From Aquisalimonas sp007126095 (GTDB lineage: Bacteria > Pseudomonadota > Gammaproteobacteria > Nitrococcales > Aquisalimonadaceae), in contig NZ_JBLWFT010000004.1 in assembly GCF_048323695.1 (NCBI RefSeq), positions 62,001 through 126,000 on the forward strand: a stretch of DNA of 64,000 nucleotides, in the 5' to 3' direction. The first letter of the stretch is position 1. Each line of letters begins with the position of its first letter. Below are positions 8,480-18,865 of the stretch, in pieces. Under the pieces are notes generated by a model. The model was given only the letters and a program-made list of their open reading frames with translations. It had not been told where the DNA came from and ran no database searches. A program made the position numbers and the translations under genes.

Positions 8480-9254
8480 AATCATTGCCATCGCCAACCA
8501 GAAAGGCGGGGTCGGCAAGACCACCACATGTGTGAATCTGGCGGCCGCGCTCGCCATGAACCGCCAGCGCGTGCTGGTCGTTGACCTGGATCCGCAGGGC
8601 AACGCTACGGTCGGCGCCGGCATCGACCGCAATGAGGTGGCGGTCAGCGGCTACCACGTGTTGATGGACGAACGCTCCGTGCGGGACGCGCTCATTGAAG
8701 CGCCGGAAGGCGGCTTCCATGTGGTGCCGGGCAACAGTGATCTAACGGCGGCGGAAGTGCGTCTGATGGAGTCCGAGGGGCGGGAGCAGCACCTGCGCCG
8801 CCAGCTCGCCCGGATTCGCGACGACTTCGACTACATCCTGATCGACTGCCCGCCGTCGCTGAACATCCTCACCGTCAACGCCCTGGTGGCAGCGCACGGC
8901 GTGCTGATCCCGATCCAGTGCGAATACTATGCCCTAGAAGGGCTGACGGCGCTGCTGGACACCATTCGTCGCGTTCAGCAGCAGGCCAACAACGAACTCG
9001 TGATCCAGGGGCTGTTGCGCACCATGTTCGATCCCCGTAACAATCTTGCCAACCAGGTTGGGGCGCAGCTGATGCAGCATTTTCCCAAGCAGGTCTACAG
9101 CACGTTGATCCCGCGGAATATCCGCCTCGCGGAGGCCCCCAGCCACGGGCTTTCCGCAATTCACTACGACCGGTATTCCCGGGGGTCGCTGGCCTATATG
9201 GCACTGGCCAGCGAGATCATCCGCAAGGACATGACGGCGGCGGCCACCGCCTGA
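8472..9254 (+). CDS. parA: chromosome partitioning ATPase ParA (Soj)
   Basis: ParA is a deviant-Walker ATPase whose nucleoid gradient moves ParB-parS complexes. The 260-residue product begins MGRIIAIANQKGGVGKTTT (Walker A with signature lysine) and has the Walker B-like segment DYILIDCPPSLNILTVNAL. The ATG at 8472 is chosen: it gives the canonical N-terminus and has GGAG at 8462-8465. The open frame reaches back to 8415 within rsmG. parB follows after 17 nt. Confidence 0.95.
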   Translation: MGRIIAIANQKGGVGKTTTCVNLAAALAMNRQRVLVVDLDPQGNATVGAGIDRNEVAVSGYHVLMDERSVRDALIEAPEGGFHVVPGNSDLTAAEVRLMESEGREQHLRRQLARIRDDFDYILIDCPPSLNILTVNALVAAHGVLIPIQCEYYALEGLTALLDTIRRVQQQANNELVIQGLLRTMFDPRNNLANQVGAQLMQHFPKQVYSTLIPRNIRLAEAPSHGLSAIHYDRYSRGSLAYMALASEIIRKDMTAAATA

Positions 9255-9271
9255 ACGGACAGAGGCTCTCA

Positions 9272-10132
9272 ATGAGCGCGAAGAAACGAGGACTCGGACG
9301 CGGCCTGGACGCATTGCTGGGGGCAGCCGACGAGATCGCCAGCGACGACCACGGCGATCTGCGTCGGCTCCCCGTGGAATGGCTGGAGCGCGGACAGTAC
9401 CAGCCCCGACGGGAGATGGATCCGACCGCCCTGCAGGAGTTGGCGGATTCCATTAGCGCCCAGGGCGTCATCCAGCCTCTGGTGGTGCGCCCCATCGACG
9501 ATGACCGCTACGAGATCATCGCCGGCGAGCGCCGTTGGCGTGCCGCCCAGCTGGCAGGGCTGAGCGAGGTGCCGGCCATCGTCCGGGAAATCCCGGATGA
9601 AGTCGCCGTGGCGGTGGCGCTGATCGAGAATATCCAGCGTGAAGACCTCAACCCGCTGGAAGAGGCGGTGGCCCTGCGGCGGCTGGTCGAAGAGTTTGGC
9701 ATGACCCACCAGGCCGTTTCGGAGGCCGTGGGGCGTTCCCGTGCCTCGGTGAGCAACCTCCTGCGGCTCCTCGATCTCAGCCCCGAGGTTCGCGAGCGGG
9801 TTCAGCGTGGCGAACTGGAGATGGGCCATGCCCGCGCCCTGGCCGCATTGCCCGTGGCCGACCAGAACGCCATCGCCGCGCGCGTGGTTGCCAAGGACCT
9901 GTCGGTACGGGCGACGGAAGCCCTCGTTCGCAAGGCGCTGGAGGGCAGCAAGCAGGACGCCTCGCAGCGCAAGCAAGCCGTGGACCCGGACATTCGTCGC
10001 CTGCAGGATGACCTCGCCGACCGCCTTGGCGCCAGCGTGTCCATCCAGCAGGGACGCCAGGGCAAGGGCAAACTCGTCATCCAGTACGGCAGCCTCGACG
10101 AGCTCGACGGCATCATCGAGCGCATCCGTTGA
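9272..10132 (+). CDS. parB: chromosome partitioning CTPase/DNA-binding protein ParB (Spo0J)
   Basis: ParB binds parS, slides and spreads as a CTP-dependent clamp, and is moved by ParA. The 286-residue protein begins with the Soj-interaction peptide (KKRGLGRGLDALLG), followed by the ParB/Srx CTP-binding fold with GERRWRAAQLAG and ENIQREDLNPLEEA. It then has the helix-turn-helix (MTHQAVSEAVGRSRASVSN) and a C-terminal dimerisation domain. The likely target is the parS palindrome at 5810-5825. Confidence 0.95.
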   Translation: MSAKKRGLGRGLDALLGAADEIASDDHGDLRRLPVEWLERGQYQPRREMDPTALQELADSISAQGVIQPLVVRPIDDDRYEIIAGERRWRAAQLAGLSEVPAIVREIPDEVAVAVALIENIQREDLNPLEEAVALRRLVEEFGMTHQAVSEAVGRSRASVSNLLRLLDLSPEVRERVQRGELEMGHARALAALPVADQNAIAARVVAKDLSVRATEALVRKALEGSKQDASQRKQAVDPDIRRLQDDLADRLGASVSIQQGRQGKGKLVIQYGSLDELDGIIERIR

Positions 10133-10148
10133 CCCGCCAGAGGCGGCG

Positions 10149-10177
10149 TTGACCCCCCGGGGGGGAGTCATTATACT
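10149..10177 (+). promoter_or_regulatory. sigma70 promoter of the atp operon
   Basis: TTGACC (10149-10154) and TATACT (10172-10177) are separated by exactly 17 bp, with five of six matches in each hexamer. The promoter lies 17 nt after the parB stop and about 155 nt upstream of atpI, so the ATP synthase transcript would have a leader of about 150 nt. Confidence 0.75.
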
Positions 10178-10332
10178 CCGCGGCTCAAGTGACACCGTGC
10201 GGCCAGCCAATGGCGGTGCGCGGTGCCGACACAACCGTATCGTGATGGCACAGCAAATGGCGTCCGGACCGATTACCCACCGGCAGCGCGCCTGCTGCAG
10301 GAGCAGGCGAAGCGCCCCCGGCCCGGTGCGTC

Positions 10333-10695
10333 ATGAGCGCTAGGAATGCCGCCCGTACCGTAATCATCGGGCAAGGTGCGGTGACTCTGATCAGCGGCGC
10401 CGTCTGGGGCATGTTCCGGGGCGGTGAAGCAGGGATGGCTGCTATCGCTGGAGGTGTTGTGGCCATACTTCCGGCCCTCTACCTCGCGGTCAAAGTGTTT
10501 TCGGTGCCGGCGGATGCTGAACCAAAGCGAATCGTCGGCGCGTTTTATCGGGGGGAAGTGCTCAAGTTCGGCCTGACCGTGGTGCTGTTTGCCATCGCAC
10601 TGCAGGTGTTCGCTTCGGCTTTTGCTCCCCTGATTACGACCTACATTCTGGCCATACTCGTCTACTGGCTCGCGCTGAGAGCCGGCGCGGGCTGA
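10333..10695 (+). CDS. atpI: ATP synthase protein I
   Basis: AtpI is a small membrane protein encoded first in many atp operons and linked to c-ring assembly or Mg2+ supply. The 120-residue product has about four hydrophobic segments with glycine-rich helices (GAVWGMFRGGEAGMAAIAGG) and the family-like segment FYRGEVLKFGLTVVLF. It is recognised mainly by position directly before atpB and by this motif. The ATG at 10333 has no strong Shine-Dalgarno sequence. Confidence 0.85.
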   Translation: MSARNAARTVIIGQGAVTLISGAVWGMFRGGEAGMAAIAGGVVAILPALYLAVKVFSVPADAEPKRIVGAFYRGEVLKFGLTVVLFAIALQVFASAFAPLITTYILAILVYWLALRAGAG

Positions 10696-10711
10696 ACAGT
10701 GGTGAACAACG

Positions 10712-11536
10712 ATGAGCGATAATTCTTCGGGCGTCACGGGCTATATCGAGCACCACCTTACGCACTGGCAGATCGGCGAAGGGTTCTGGTCGCTGCACCT
10801 GGACAGCCTCCTTGTGTCCATCCTGCTTGGCGGGCTCTTTCTCCTCTTCTTCGGGATGGTGTCGCGCCGTGCGACCGCTGGTGTCCCCGGCCCGCTACAG
10901 AATTTCGTGGAGATGATGGTCGAATTCATCGACGGCATCAGCAAGGACACCTTCCACGGCAAGAACTCCCTCGTCGCACCCATGGCCCTGACCATCTTCG
11001 TCTGGGTCTTTCTCATGAACTTCATGGATCTCATTCCCATCGATCTGGTGCCCGACACCATGGGCGCGCTCGGCTGGGATTACTTCAAGGTCCTGCCGGT
11101 GGTGAACCTCAATATCACCTTCGGCCTGTCGCTGTCCGTTCTGGCGCTGATCATCGGCTTCAGCCTCTACTACAAGGGGCTCGGCGGCTTCATCAAGGAA
11201 CTGCTGTTCCACCCGTTCGGCCCGTGGCTGATGCCGTTCAACCTGGTGCTGAACATCGTCGAGCTGCTGGCGAAGCCCATCTCCCTGTCGCTGCGGTTGT
11301 TCGGCAACCTCTACGCGGCGGAGCTAATCTTCATCCTGATCGCCACCCTGACCCTCGGCTTCGGTACGGCCTGGGGTGAGATGCTCACCAGTGTTAGTGG
11401 TCTCATGCTGTTCGCCGGGCAAACCATTCTTGCCTCGATCTGGGCCATCTTCCACATCCTGGTGGTTCCGCTGCAGGCATTTATCTTTATGATGCTCAGT
11501 GTCGTCTATCTCAGTATGGCGGCCGAGGATCACTAA
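10712..11536 (+). CDS. atpB: F1Fo ATP synthase subunit a
   Basis: Subunit a forms the two proton half-channels of Fo at the interface with the c-ring. The 274-residue membrane protein has the conserved helix SLSLRLFGNLYAAELIF with the essential arginine, and a C-terminal helix near HILVVPLQAFIFMMLS. Its length matches E. coli (271). Nothing obvious suggests sodium specificity; the c subunit is also of proton type. It starts 16 nt after atpI. Confidence 0.96.
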   Translation: MSDNSSGVTGYIEHHLTHWQIGEGFWSLHLDSLLVSILLGGLFLLFFGMVSRRATAGVPGPLQNFVEMMVEFIDGISKDTFHGKNSLVAPMALTIFVWVFLMNFMDLIPIDLVPDTMGALGWDYFKVLPVVNLNITFGLSLSVLALIIGFSLYYKGLGGFIKELLFHPFGPWLMPFNLVLNIVELLAKPISLSLRLFGNLYAAELIFILIATLTLGFGTAWGEMLTSVSGLMLFAGQTILASIWAIFHILVVPLQAFIFMMLSVVYLSMAAEDH

Positions 11537-11587
11537 GCGTTCACCGATTTCACTTTACGTATCTGTCATACGACTCGGAGGTAGACA

Positions 11588-11875
11588 ATGGAACTCGCAG
11601 AACTCATTGCCGACGTGCAGGGCATGACCGTCATCGCCGTCGCCATCATCCTCTCCGCCGGCGCCCTCGGCACCGCCCTCGGCTTCGCCATCATGGGTGG
11701 CAAGTTCCTCGAGAGCATTGCCCGGCAGCCCGAACTCGCCGCCATGCTGCAGGGCCGCATGTTCCTGCTGGCCGGTCTGCTCGACGCCATCTCCATGATC
11801 GGTGTGGGTCTGTCCCTGTTCTTCATCTTCGCCAACCCGTTCGTCGGTGCTATTGAAGCCGCGGCTGGCGCGTAA
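11588..11875 (+). CDS. atpE: F1Fo ATP synthase subunit c
   Basis: Subunit c forms the rotor ring. The 95-residue hairpin protein has two hydrophobic helices joined by the polar loop ARQPEL (residues 45-50), with the proton-carrying aspartate at residue 66 (LLDAISMIGVG). The Na+-ligand pattern of sodium-type rings is not seen. A strong Shine-Dalgarno GGAGGT (11577-11582) sits 5 nt before the ATG, fitting the high synthesis needed for a multicopy subunit. The C-terminal tail is slightly longer than in E. coli (79 residues). Confidence 0.97.
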   Translation: MELAELIADVQGMTVIAVAIILSAGALGTALGFAIMGGKFLESIARQPELAAMLQGRMFLLAGLLDAISMIGVGLSLFFIFANPFVGAIEAAAGA

Positions 11876-11921
11876 CGCTGGTTGCGTCTAATTCATAGGT
11901 ACACCCACGGGAGGTGATGGC

Positions 11922-12392
11922 ATGGATATCAATGCCACGCTCTTAGGCCAGATGATCGCCTTCGGGGTGTTCGTCTGGGTCACGATGAAGTTCGTCTGGC
12001 CGAATCTCGCCACGGCCATGAAGGAACGGCAGGAAAAGATCAACGATGGTCTTGCCGCGTCCGAACGTGGTCGTGAAGAGCTCGAAAAGGCCGAAGCCAA
12101 GCAGGCGGAAATCCTGAAGGAAGCCCGTCAGCAGGCCAGCGACATCCTTGAGCAGGCCAACAAGCGCTCCAACGAGATCATCGAGGAAGCGCGCGAAACG
12201 GCTCGCAGCGAGGGTGAACGCCAGCTGGCGCAGGCGCAGGCCCAGATCGAGCAGGAGATCAACCAGGCCAAGACCGAACTCCGGGATCAGGTTGTAACCC
12301 TGGCCGTCACTGGCGCCAGCCGTGTGCTGGAGCGCGAGGTGGACGCCAAGGCGCACAACGACCTGCTCCAGGACCTGGCGAAACAGCTCTGA
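11922..12392 (+). CDS. atpF: F1Fo ATP synthase subunit b
   Basis: Subunit b is the peripheral stalk linking Fo to F1. The 156-residue protein has one N-terminal transmembrane helix (about 7-27, with FVWVTMKFVWPNL) followed by a long charged coiled coil rich in Glu, Lys and Ala. Length equals E. coli subunit b. It lies between atpE and atpH in the standard order, with GGGAGG upstream of its ATG. Confidence 0.96.
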   Translation: MDINATLLGQMIAFGVFVWVTMKFVWPNLATAMKERQEKINDGLAASERGREELEKAEAKQAEILKEARQQASDILEQANKRSNEIIEEARETARSEGERQLAQAQAQIEQEINQAKTELRDQVVTLAVTGASRVLEREVDAKAHNDLLQDLAKQL

Positions 12393-12402
12393 GGCGATAT
12401 CG

Positions 12403-12942
12403 ATGGCTGCCGACTTCAACACCATCGCACGGCCCTACGCTCAAGCGGTGTTCAAGCTCGCCCGTGAAAAGGGCGAGCTGGCCAAGTGGTCCGACACGCT
12501 CGGCCTGCTCGCCGCCGTGGCCAGTGATGAACGGGTTCATCCGTTGCTGGCCAGTCCCCGGCTGTCGCCCGATCAGGCGAATGCACTGATCCGGGATATC
12601 TGCGGCGAACACTTGGACGACGCCGGGCAGAATCTCGTGCGGCTGCTTGCGGAAAAGGGCCGGCTCATCGCGCTGGCCCCGCTCGCGGAGCAGTACGAGG
12701 CGCTGCGCGCCGAGGAAGAGGGGACGCTGGAGGCGACCATCGTCTCGGCACAGCCTGTGGACGACAAGCTCCAGGCCGAGCTGGAGGCTTCCCTGGGCAA
12801 GCGCCTCAAGCGGAAAGTTCACCTCACCAGCGAGATCGACGACCGCCTCATGGGCGGCGCGATCATTCGGGCAGGGGATCTGGTAATCGATGGTTCGGTG
12901 CGCGGCCGCCTGACACGCCTGGCGACGGCCCTGAACCGGTAA
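12403..12942 (+). CDS. atpH: F1Fo ATP synthase subunit delta
   Basis: Delta joins the b stalk to the top of the alpha3beta3 head. The 179-residue product starts ADFNTIARPYAQAVFKLA, typical of the family, and ends with the conserved segment GGAIIRAGDLVIDGSVRGRL. The ATG at 12403 is chosen for this N-terminus; the frame extends upstream inside atpF to 12322, but those residues are not delta-like. The gap to atpF is 10 nt and to atpA 13 nt. Confidence 0.95.
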   Translation: MAADFNTIARPYAQAVFKLAREKGELAKWSDTLGLLAAVASDERVHPLLASPRLSPDQANALIRDICGEHLDDAGQNLVRLLAEKGRLIALAPLAEQYEALRAEEEGTLEATIVSAQPVDDKLQAELEASLGKRLKRKVHLTSEIDDRLMGGAIIRAGDLVIDGSVRGRLTRLATALNR

Positions 12943-12955
12943 GGGGATAACTCCT

Positions 12956-14497
<1,542 letters not shown>

Positions 14498-14515
14498 GCC
14501 AAGCGAGGTCCGCCG

Positions 14516-15385
14516 ATGTCCGGCGCTAAAGAGATACGTACCAAGATCAAGAGCGTGCAGAACACGCAGAAGATCACCGGCGCGATGGAGATGGTCGCGG
14601 CCAGCAAGATGCGTTCTGCGCAGGGGCGGATGGAAGCCTCGCGGCCTTACGCCGAGAAGATCCGCAACGTGGTCAGCCACCTGGCACACGCACAGCCGGA
14701 GTACCGGCACCCGTTCATGTCGGAACGGGAAGTGAAACGGGTGGGTTTCATCGTCGTGACCTCGGACCGGGGGCTGTGCGGCGGGCTGAACAGCAATCTG
14801 TTCCGCAAGCTCATCCCCGAGCTCCGCAAGTGCGAGGAGCGGGGCGTCGAGGTGGACCTCTGTGCCGTCGGCAACAAGGGCGCCCAGTTCCTGCGGCGCC
14901 TGAGCGGCAACCTGGTGGCCCAGGTGACACACCTTGGTGATACGCCGCACATCGCCGATCTGCTCGGGACCATCAAGGTGATGCTGGACGGGTTCCGTAA
15001 CGGCGAGCTCGATCAGGTCTGTCTTGTCTACAACGAGTTCGTGAACACCATGACGCAGACGCCGCAGGTGGAGACCCTCCTGCCGCTGCCCGCTCTGACT
15101 GATCCCGTGCTCGACGAGCAACCCTACAGCTGGGACTACATCTACGAGCCCGACGCCGAGCACGTTCTGGATGAACTGCTGCAGCGGTACGTGGAATCGA
15201 TGGTGTATCAGGCGGTGGTCGAGAACATTGCCAGCGAGCAGGCGGCGCGGATGGTTGCGATGAAGTCTGCATCCGATAACGCGGAGAACGTGATCGAGGA
15301 CTTGCAGCTCGTCTACAACAAGGCGCGTCAGGCGGCCATTACCACGGAGCTCACGGAGATCGTCTCCGGTGCCGCGGCCGTCTAG
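14516..15385 (+). CDS. atpG: F1Fo ATP synthase subunit gamma
   Basis: Gamma is the rotating central shaft of F1. The 289-residue protein has the conserved N-terminal helix (KEIRTKIKSVQNTQKITGAM followed by EMVAASKM), the Rossmann-like central domain with TSDRGLCGGLN, and the conserved C-terminal helix (MKSASDNAENVIEDL, RQAAITTELTEIVSGAAA). Length matches the family. Confidence 0.97.
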   Translation: MSGAKEIRTKIKSVQNTQKITGAMEMVAASKMRSAQGRMEASRPYAEKIRNVVSHLAHAQPEYRHPFMSEREVKRVGFIVVTSDRGLCGGLNSNLFRKLIPELRKCEERGVEVDLCAVGNKGAQFLRRLSGNLVAQVTHLGDTPHIADLLGTIKVMLDGFRNGELDQVCLVYNEFVNTMTQTPQVETLLPLPALTDPVLDEQPYSWDYIYEPDAEHVLDELLQRYVESMVYQAVVENIASEQAARMVAMKSASDNAENVIEDLQLVYNKARQAAITTELTEIVSGAAAV

Positions 15386-15442
15386 GCCGGCGATCAGGAT
15401 GCCCGTGCCGTTTTCAAGAATCGTTTTTAGAGGAACTGGGGT

Positions 15443-16819
15443 ATGAGCTCAGGAAAAATTGTCCAGATCATCGGCGCCGTGGTGGATATCGAATTCCCTC
15501 GTGACGCCGTGCCCAATGTCTACGACGCCCTGACGGTCAACGAAGTTGACCTGGTGATGGAAGTCCAGCAGCAGACCGGCGACGGTGTCGTGCGGTGTAT
15601 CGCCATGGGGAGCACCGACGGGCTGAAGCGCGGGCTGGAAGTCTCCAACACCGGCAAGGCTATCTCCGTGCCGGTCGGCCAGAAGACACTGGGCCGCATC
15701 ATGGACGTGCTGGGTCGCCCCATCGACGAAAAGGGCGATATCGGCAACGACGAGACCTGGGGCATCCACCGCAACGCCCCGGCCTATGACGAACAGTCCG
15801 CCAGCGCGGAACTGCTGGAGACCGGCATCAAGGTCATCGACCTGATCTGCCCCTTCGCCAAGGGCGGCAAGGTCGGCCTGTTCGGCGGCGCTGGCGTGGG
15901 CAAGACCGTCAACATGATGGAGCTCATCCGCAACATCGCCATCGAGCACTCGGGCTACTCGGTATTCGCCGGTGTCGGTGAGCGGACCCGTGAGGGTAAC
16001 GACTTCTACCACGAAATGACCGAGTCCAACGTGCTGGACAAGGTGGCGCTGGTGTACGGCCAGATGAACGAGCCGCCGGGCAACCGCCTGCGCGTTGCGC
16101 TTACCGGCCTGACCATGGCGGAGTACTTCCGTGATGAAGGCCGCGACGTGCTGCTGTTCATCGACAACATCTACCGCTACACGCTGGCCGGGCAGGAAGT
16201 CTCCGCGCTGCTCGGGCGTATGCCGTCTGCGGTGGGGTACCAGCCGACGCTGGCCGAGGAAATGGGCGTTCTGCAGGAGCGCATCACCTCCACCAAGACC
16301 GGTTCCATCACCTCGATCCAGGCCGTGTACGTGCCTGCCGACGACCTGACCGACCCGTCCCCGGCCACGACCTTCGCTCACCTGGACGCCACCGTGGTGC
16401 TGTCCCGTGACATCGCCTCCCTGGGTATTTACCCGGCGGTGGACCCGCTGGACTCCACCAGCCGCCAGCTGGATCCGCTGGTCATCGGGGACGATCACTA
16501 CGACACCGCCCGCGCGGTGCAGGGGACGCTGCAGCGGTACAAGGAGCTCAAGGACATCATCGCCATCCTGGGCATGGACGAGCTCTCGGAAGAGGACAAG
16601 CTCACCGTGTCCCGGGCGCGCAAGATCCAGCGCTTCCTGTCGCAGCCGTTCTTCGTGGCGGAGGTGTTCACCGGCTCCCCCGGTAAGTACGTCTCCCTCA
16701 AGGAGACGATCCGCGGCTTCAAGGGGATCGTTGACGGCGAGTACGACGAACTGCCCGAGCAGGCCTTCTACATGGTTGGCACGATCGACGAAGCCGTCGA
16801 GAAGGCGAAGAACCTGTAA
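15443..16819 (+). CDS. atpD: F1Fo ATP synthase subunit beta
   Basis: Beta is the catalytic subunit of F1. The 458-residue product (E. coli 460) has the P-loop GGAGVGKTVNMMELIRN, the Walker B segment DVLLFIDNIYRYT, and the DELSEED lever motif, intact here as DELSEEDK. GMDELSEEDKL is followed by the C-terminal helical domain. Confidence 0.98.
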   Translation: MSSGKIVQIIGAVVDIEFPRDAVPNVYDALTVNEVDLVMEVQQQTGDGVVRCIAMGSTDGLKRGLEVSNTGKAISVPVGQKTLGRIMDVLGRPIDEKGDIGNDETWGIHRNAPAYDEQSASAELLETGIKVIDLICPFAKGGKVGLFGGAGVGKTVNMMELIRNIAIEHSGYSVFAGVGERTREGNDFYHEMTESNVLDKVALVYGQMNEPPGNRLRVALTGLTMAEYFRDEGRDVLLFIDNIYRYTLAGQEVSALLGRMPSAVGYQPTLAEEMGVLQERITSTKTGSITSIQAVYVPADDLTDPSPATTFAHLDATVVLSRDIASLGIYPAVDPLDSTSRQLDPLVIGDDHYDTARAVQGTLQRYKELKDIIAILGMDELSEEDKLTVSRARKIQRFLSQPFFVAEVFTGSPGKYVSLKETIRGFKGIVDGEYDELPEQAFYMVGTIDEAVEKAKNL

Positions 16820-16840
16820 CTCTGTCGCATAGGTGCCCTA

Positions 16841-17266
16841 ATGGCCAATACCATGCAACTGGACATCGTCAGCGCGGAAGAAGCCGTGTTTGCCGGTGAA
16901 GTCGAGTTCCTGGCGGCGCGAGCCACCGAAGGGGAGCTCGGCATCATGCCGCGACACGCGCCGCTGATGGCGCAGCTCCAGCCCGGTGAAGTCCGCGTGC
17001 GCATGCCCGGCGGCGATGAGCAGTTCTTCTACGTCTCCGGCGGCATGCTGGAGATTCAGCCGCACGTCGTCACCATACTCGCCGACACCGCTGTGCGCGC
17101 GAAGGATATCGACGAAGCGGAGGCGGAGCAGGCGAAACGCCGCGCCGAGGAAGCCCTGCGCGACCGCAGTTCGGAAGTGGACTATGCACGGGCCCAGACC
17201 GAGCTCGCCGCAGCTGCGGCGCAGCTGCGGGCGTTGCAGAGTCTGCGCCGTAAGCGGGGTAGCTGA
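16841..17266 (+). CDS. atpC: F1Fo ATP synthase subunit epsilon
   Basis: Epsilon sits on the rotor and can inhibit ATP hydrolysis. The 141-residue protein has the N-terminal beta-sandwich (LDIVSAEEAVFAGEVEFLAA, then EGELGIMPRHAPLMAQLQPG) and a C-terminal helical hairpin rich in Ala, Glu and Arg. It closes the atp operon; a strong terminator follows about 35 nt later. Confidence 0.96.
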   Translation: MANTMQLDIVSAEEAVFAGEVEFLAARATEGELGIMPRHAPLMAQLQPGEVRVRMPGGDEQFFYVSGGMLEIQPHVVTILADTAVRAKDIDEAEAEQAKRRAEEALRDRSSEVDYARAQTELAAAAAQLRALQSLRRKRGS

Positions 17267-17301
17267 CTGCGACCGCGATCGTGGTCGACCGCGCGTTGTG
17301 A

Positions 17302-17340
17302 CAGCCGCCGCCCCGAAAGCCGGGAGCGGCGGCTTTTTTT
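17302..17340 (+). terminator. Rho-independent terminator of the atp operon
   Basis: A GC-rich stem (AGCCGCCGCCCCG pairing with CGGGAGCGGCGGCT, one internal mismatch) closes on a short loop and is followed by seven consecutive T residues (17334-17340). It lies between atpC and glmU, so glmU probably has its own start of transcription or relies on read-through. Confidence 0.9.
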
Positions 17341-17370
17341 CGTTGGGAGCCCGTCCAGAGAGCTACGCCC

Positions 17371-18741
17371 ATGTCCGATCCACGCCCTCCTCTCCACGTT
17401 GTGATCCTTGCCGCAGGTCAGGGAACGCGGATGCGCTCTGCGCTACCGAAGGTGCTGCACCCCCTGGCCGGGCGGCCGATGCTGCGCCACGTCGTCGACG
17501 CCGCCATGGCGCTGGAGCCCGCCGCGGTGCACGTGGTCCACGGCCATGGCGGCGCCCGGGTCCGTGAGGCCCTGGGCGACACGGATCTGTGCTGGGTCGA
17601 GCAGGCGGAGCAGCTCGGCACCGGGCACGCGGTCCAGCAGGCCATGCCCGGGATCGGCGACGATGCCGTGGTCCTGGTCCTGTATGGTGATGTGCCCCTG
17701 GTGCGGGCGGAAACCATGGAAGCGTTAGTGGCGGCCGCGGCGCATGGCCCGGCGGTGCTTACGGTCGAACTCGATGACCCCGCCGGATACGGGCGCGTGA
17801 TAAGGGATGCCGAGGGGTTCGTCGAGCGCATCGTCGAGCACAAGGACGCGCGCCCGGAAGAACGCGCCCTGACGGAGACCAATACCGGTTTGATGGCCGC
17901 GCCCGCCGCCGCCCTGCGGGATTGGCTCGGCCGCTGCGGTAACGATAACGCTCAGGGTGAGTACTACCTGACGGATTGCGTTGCACTGGCGCGCGCAGAC
18001 GGCGTGCGGGTGACTGCGGCGCAGGCTGCCGATCCGGCCGAAGTGGCCGGGGTCAACGACCGCGTGCAGCTGCAGGCGGCGGAGCGTGCGTACCAGTGCC
18101 GGGTGGCCGATACGGTACTGCGTCAGGGGCTCGGTCTGGCCGACGGCAGCCGGTTCGATCTGCGCGGTATACTGCGGTTCGGCCAGGACTGTGTCGTGGA
18201 TGTCGGCGTCGTCATGGAGGGCTCGGTGACACTGGGCGACAACGTCCGCATCGGCCCTTATGTCTGCCTTCGCGATGTCACCATTGAGAGCGGGGCGGTG
18301 ATCGAGAGCCACAGCGTGCTGGAAGGGGCGCACGTCGGCCGTGATGGCCGTGTGGGCCCGTTCGCTCGTCTGCGCCCCGGTGCTGAGCTCGGGGCCGCGG
18401 CGCGGGTGGGCAATTTCGTCGAGATCAAGAAGGCCGTGATCGGACCCGGGAGCAAGGTCAATCACCTGAGCTACATCGGCGACGCCCGCCTCGGCAGTAA
18501 CGTGAACGTTGGTGCCGGCACCATCACCTGCAACTACGACGGCGCCAGCAAGCACCATACAGAGATCGGTGATCGTGCGTTCATCGGCTCCGGGACACAG
18601 CTTGTGGCGCCGGTGTCGGTCGCGCCTGGCTCCGTCCTTGGTGCGGGAACAACGCTGACCCGGGATACGGAGGCGGACAGCCTGACCGTCACCCGTGCAC
18701 CGGCGCGCAGCGTGTCCGGCTGGGCCCGGCGGCGGCGCTGA
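17371..18741 (+). CDS. glmU: bifunctional UDP-N-acetylglucosamine pyrophosphorylase/glucosamine-1-phosphate acetyltransferase
   Basis: GlmU makes UDP-GlcNAc, the precursor of peptidoglycan and lipopolysaccharide, from glucosamine-1-phosphate. The 456-residue protein has the N-terminal nucleotidyltransferase signature LAAGQGTRMRSALPKVLHPL and a C-terminal left-handed beta-helix of hexapeptide repeats, with GAGTITCNYDGASKH near the acetyltransferase site. It shares a pathway with glmS downstream; the two are separated by an unrelated stress-protein gene. Confidence 0.97.
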   Translation: MSDPRPPLHVVILAAGQGTRMRSALPKVLHPLAGRPMLRHVVDAAMALEPAAVHVVHGHGGARVREALGDTDLCWVEQAEQLGTGHAVQQAMPGIGDDAVVLVLYGDVPLVRAETMEALVAAAAHGPAVLTVELDDPAGYGRVIRDAEGFVERIVEHKDARPEERALTETNTGLMAAPAAALRDWLGRCGNDNAQGEYYLTDCVALARADGVRVTAAQAADPAEVAGVNDRVQLQAAERAYQCRVADTVLRQGLGLADGSRFDLRGILRFGQDCVVDVGVVMEGSVTLGDNVRIGPYVCLRDVTIESGAVIESHSVLEGAHVGRDGRVGPFARLRPGAELGAAARVGNFVEIKKAVIGPGSKVNHLSYIGDARLGSNVNVGAGTITCNYDGASKHHTEIGDRAFIGSGTQLVAPVSVAPGSVLGAGTTLTRDTEADSLTVTRAPARSVSGWARRRR

Positions 18742-18865
18742 TGCGCCCACTGTTGACGCGTCCGGTGCGGGGCCCAATGATGGAAGTAGCGGGCCGTGGT
18801 TGCCAGAGCCGTCGAGCCGGGAAGCGGCAATCACGGGAGGCCTTGATTCCCAGAGGAGACAGTCG

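Noticed and set aside
8648..8659. CACGTG sequence inside parA considered as a second parS
   Set aside because: The flanks (TAC left, TTG right) break the palindrome, so it does not match the parS arms.
10223..10336. A 37-codon GTG-started frame whose stop overlaps the atpI start (ATGA)
   Set aside because: It lacks a ribosome-binding site and any recognisable family. Overlaps of this kind are expected by chance in GC-rich leaders, although a leader peptide cannot be excluded.
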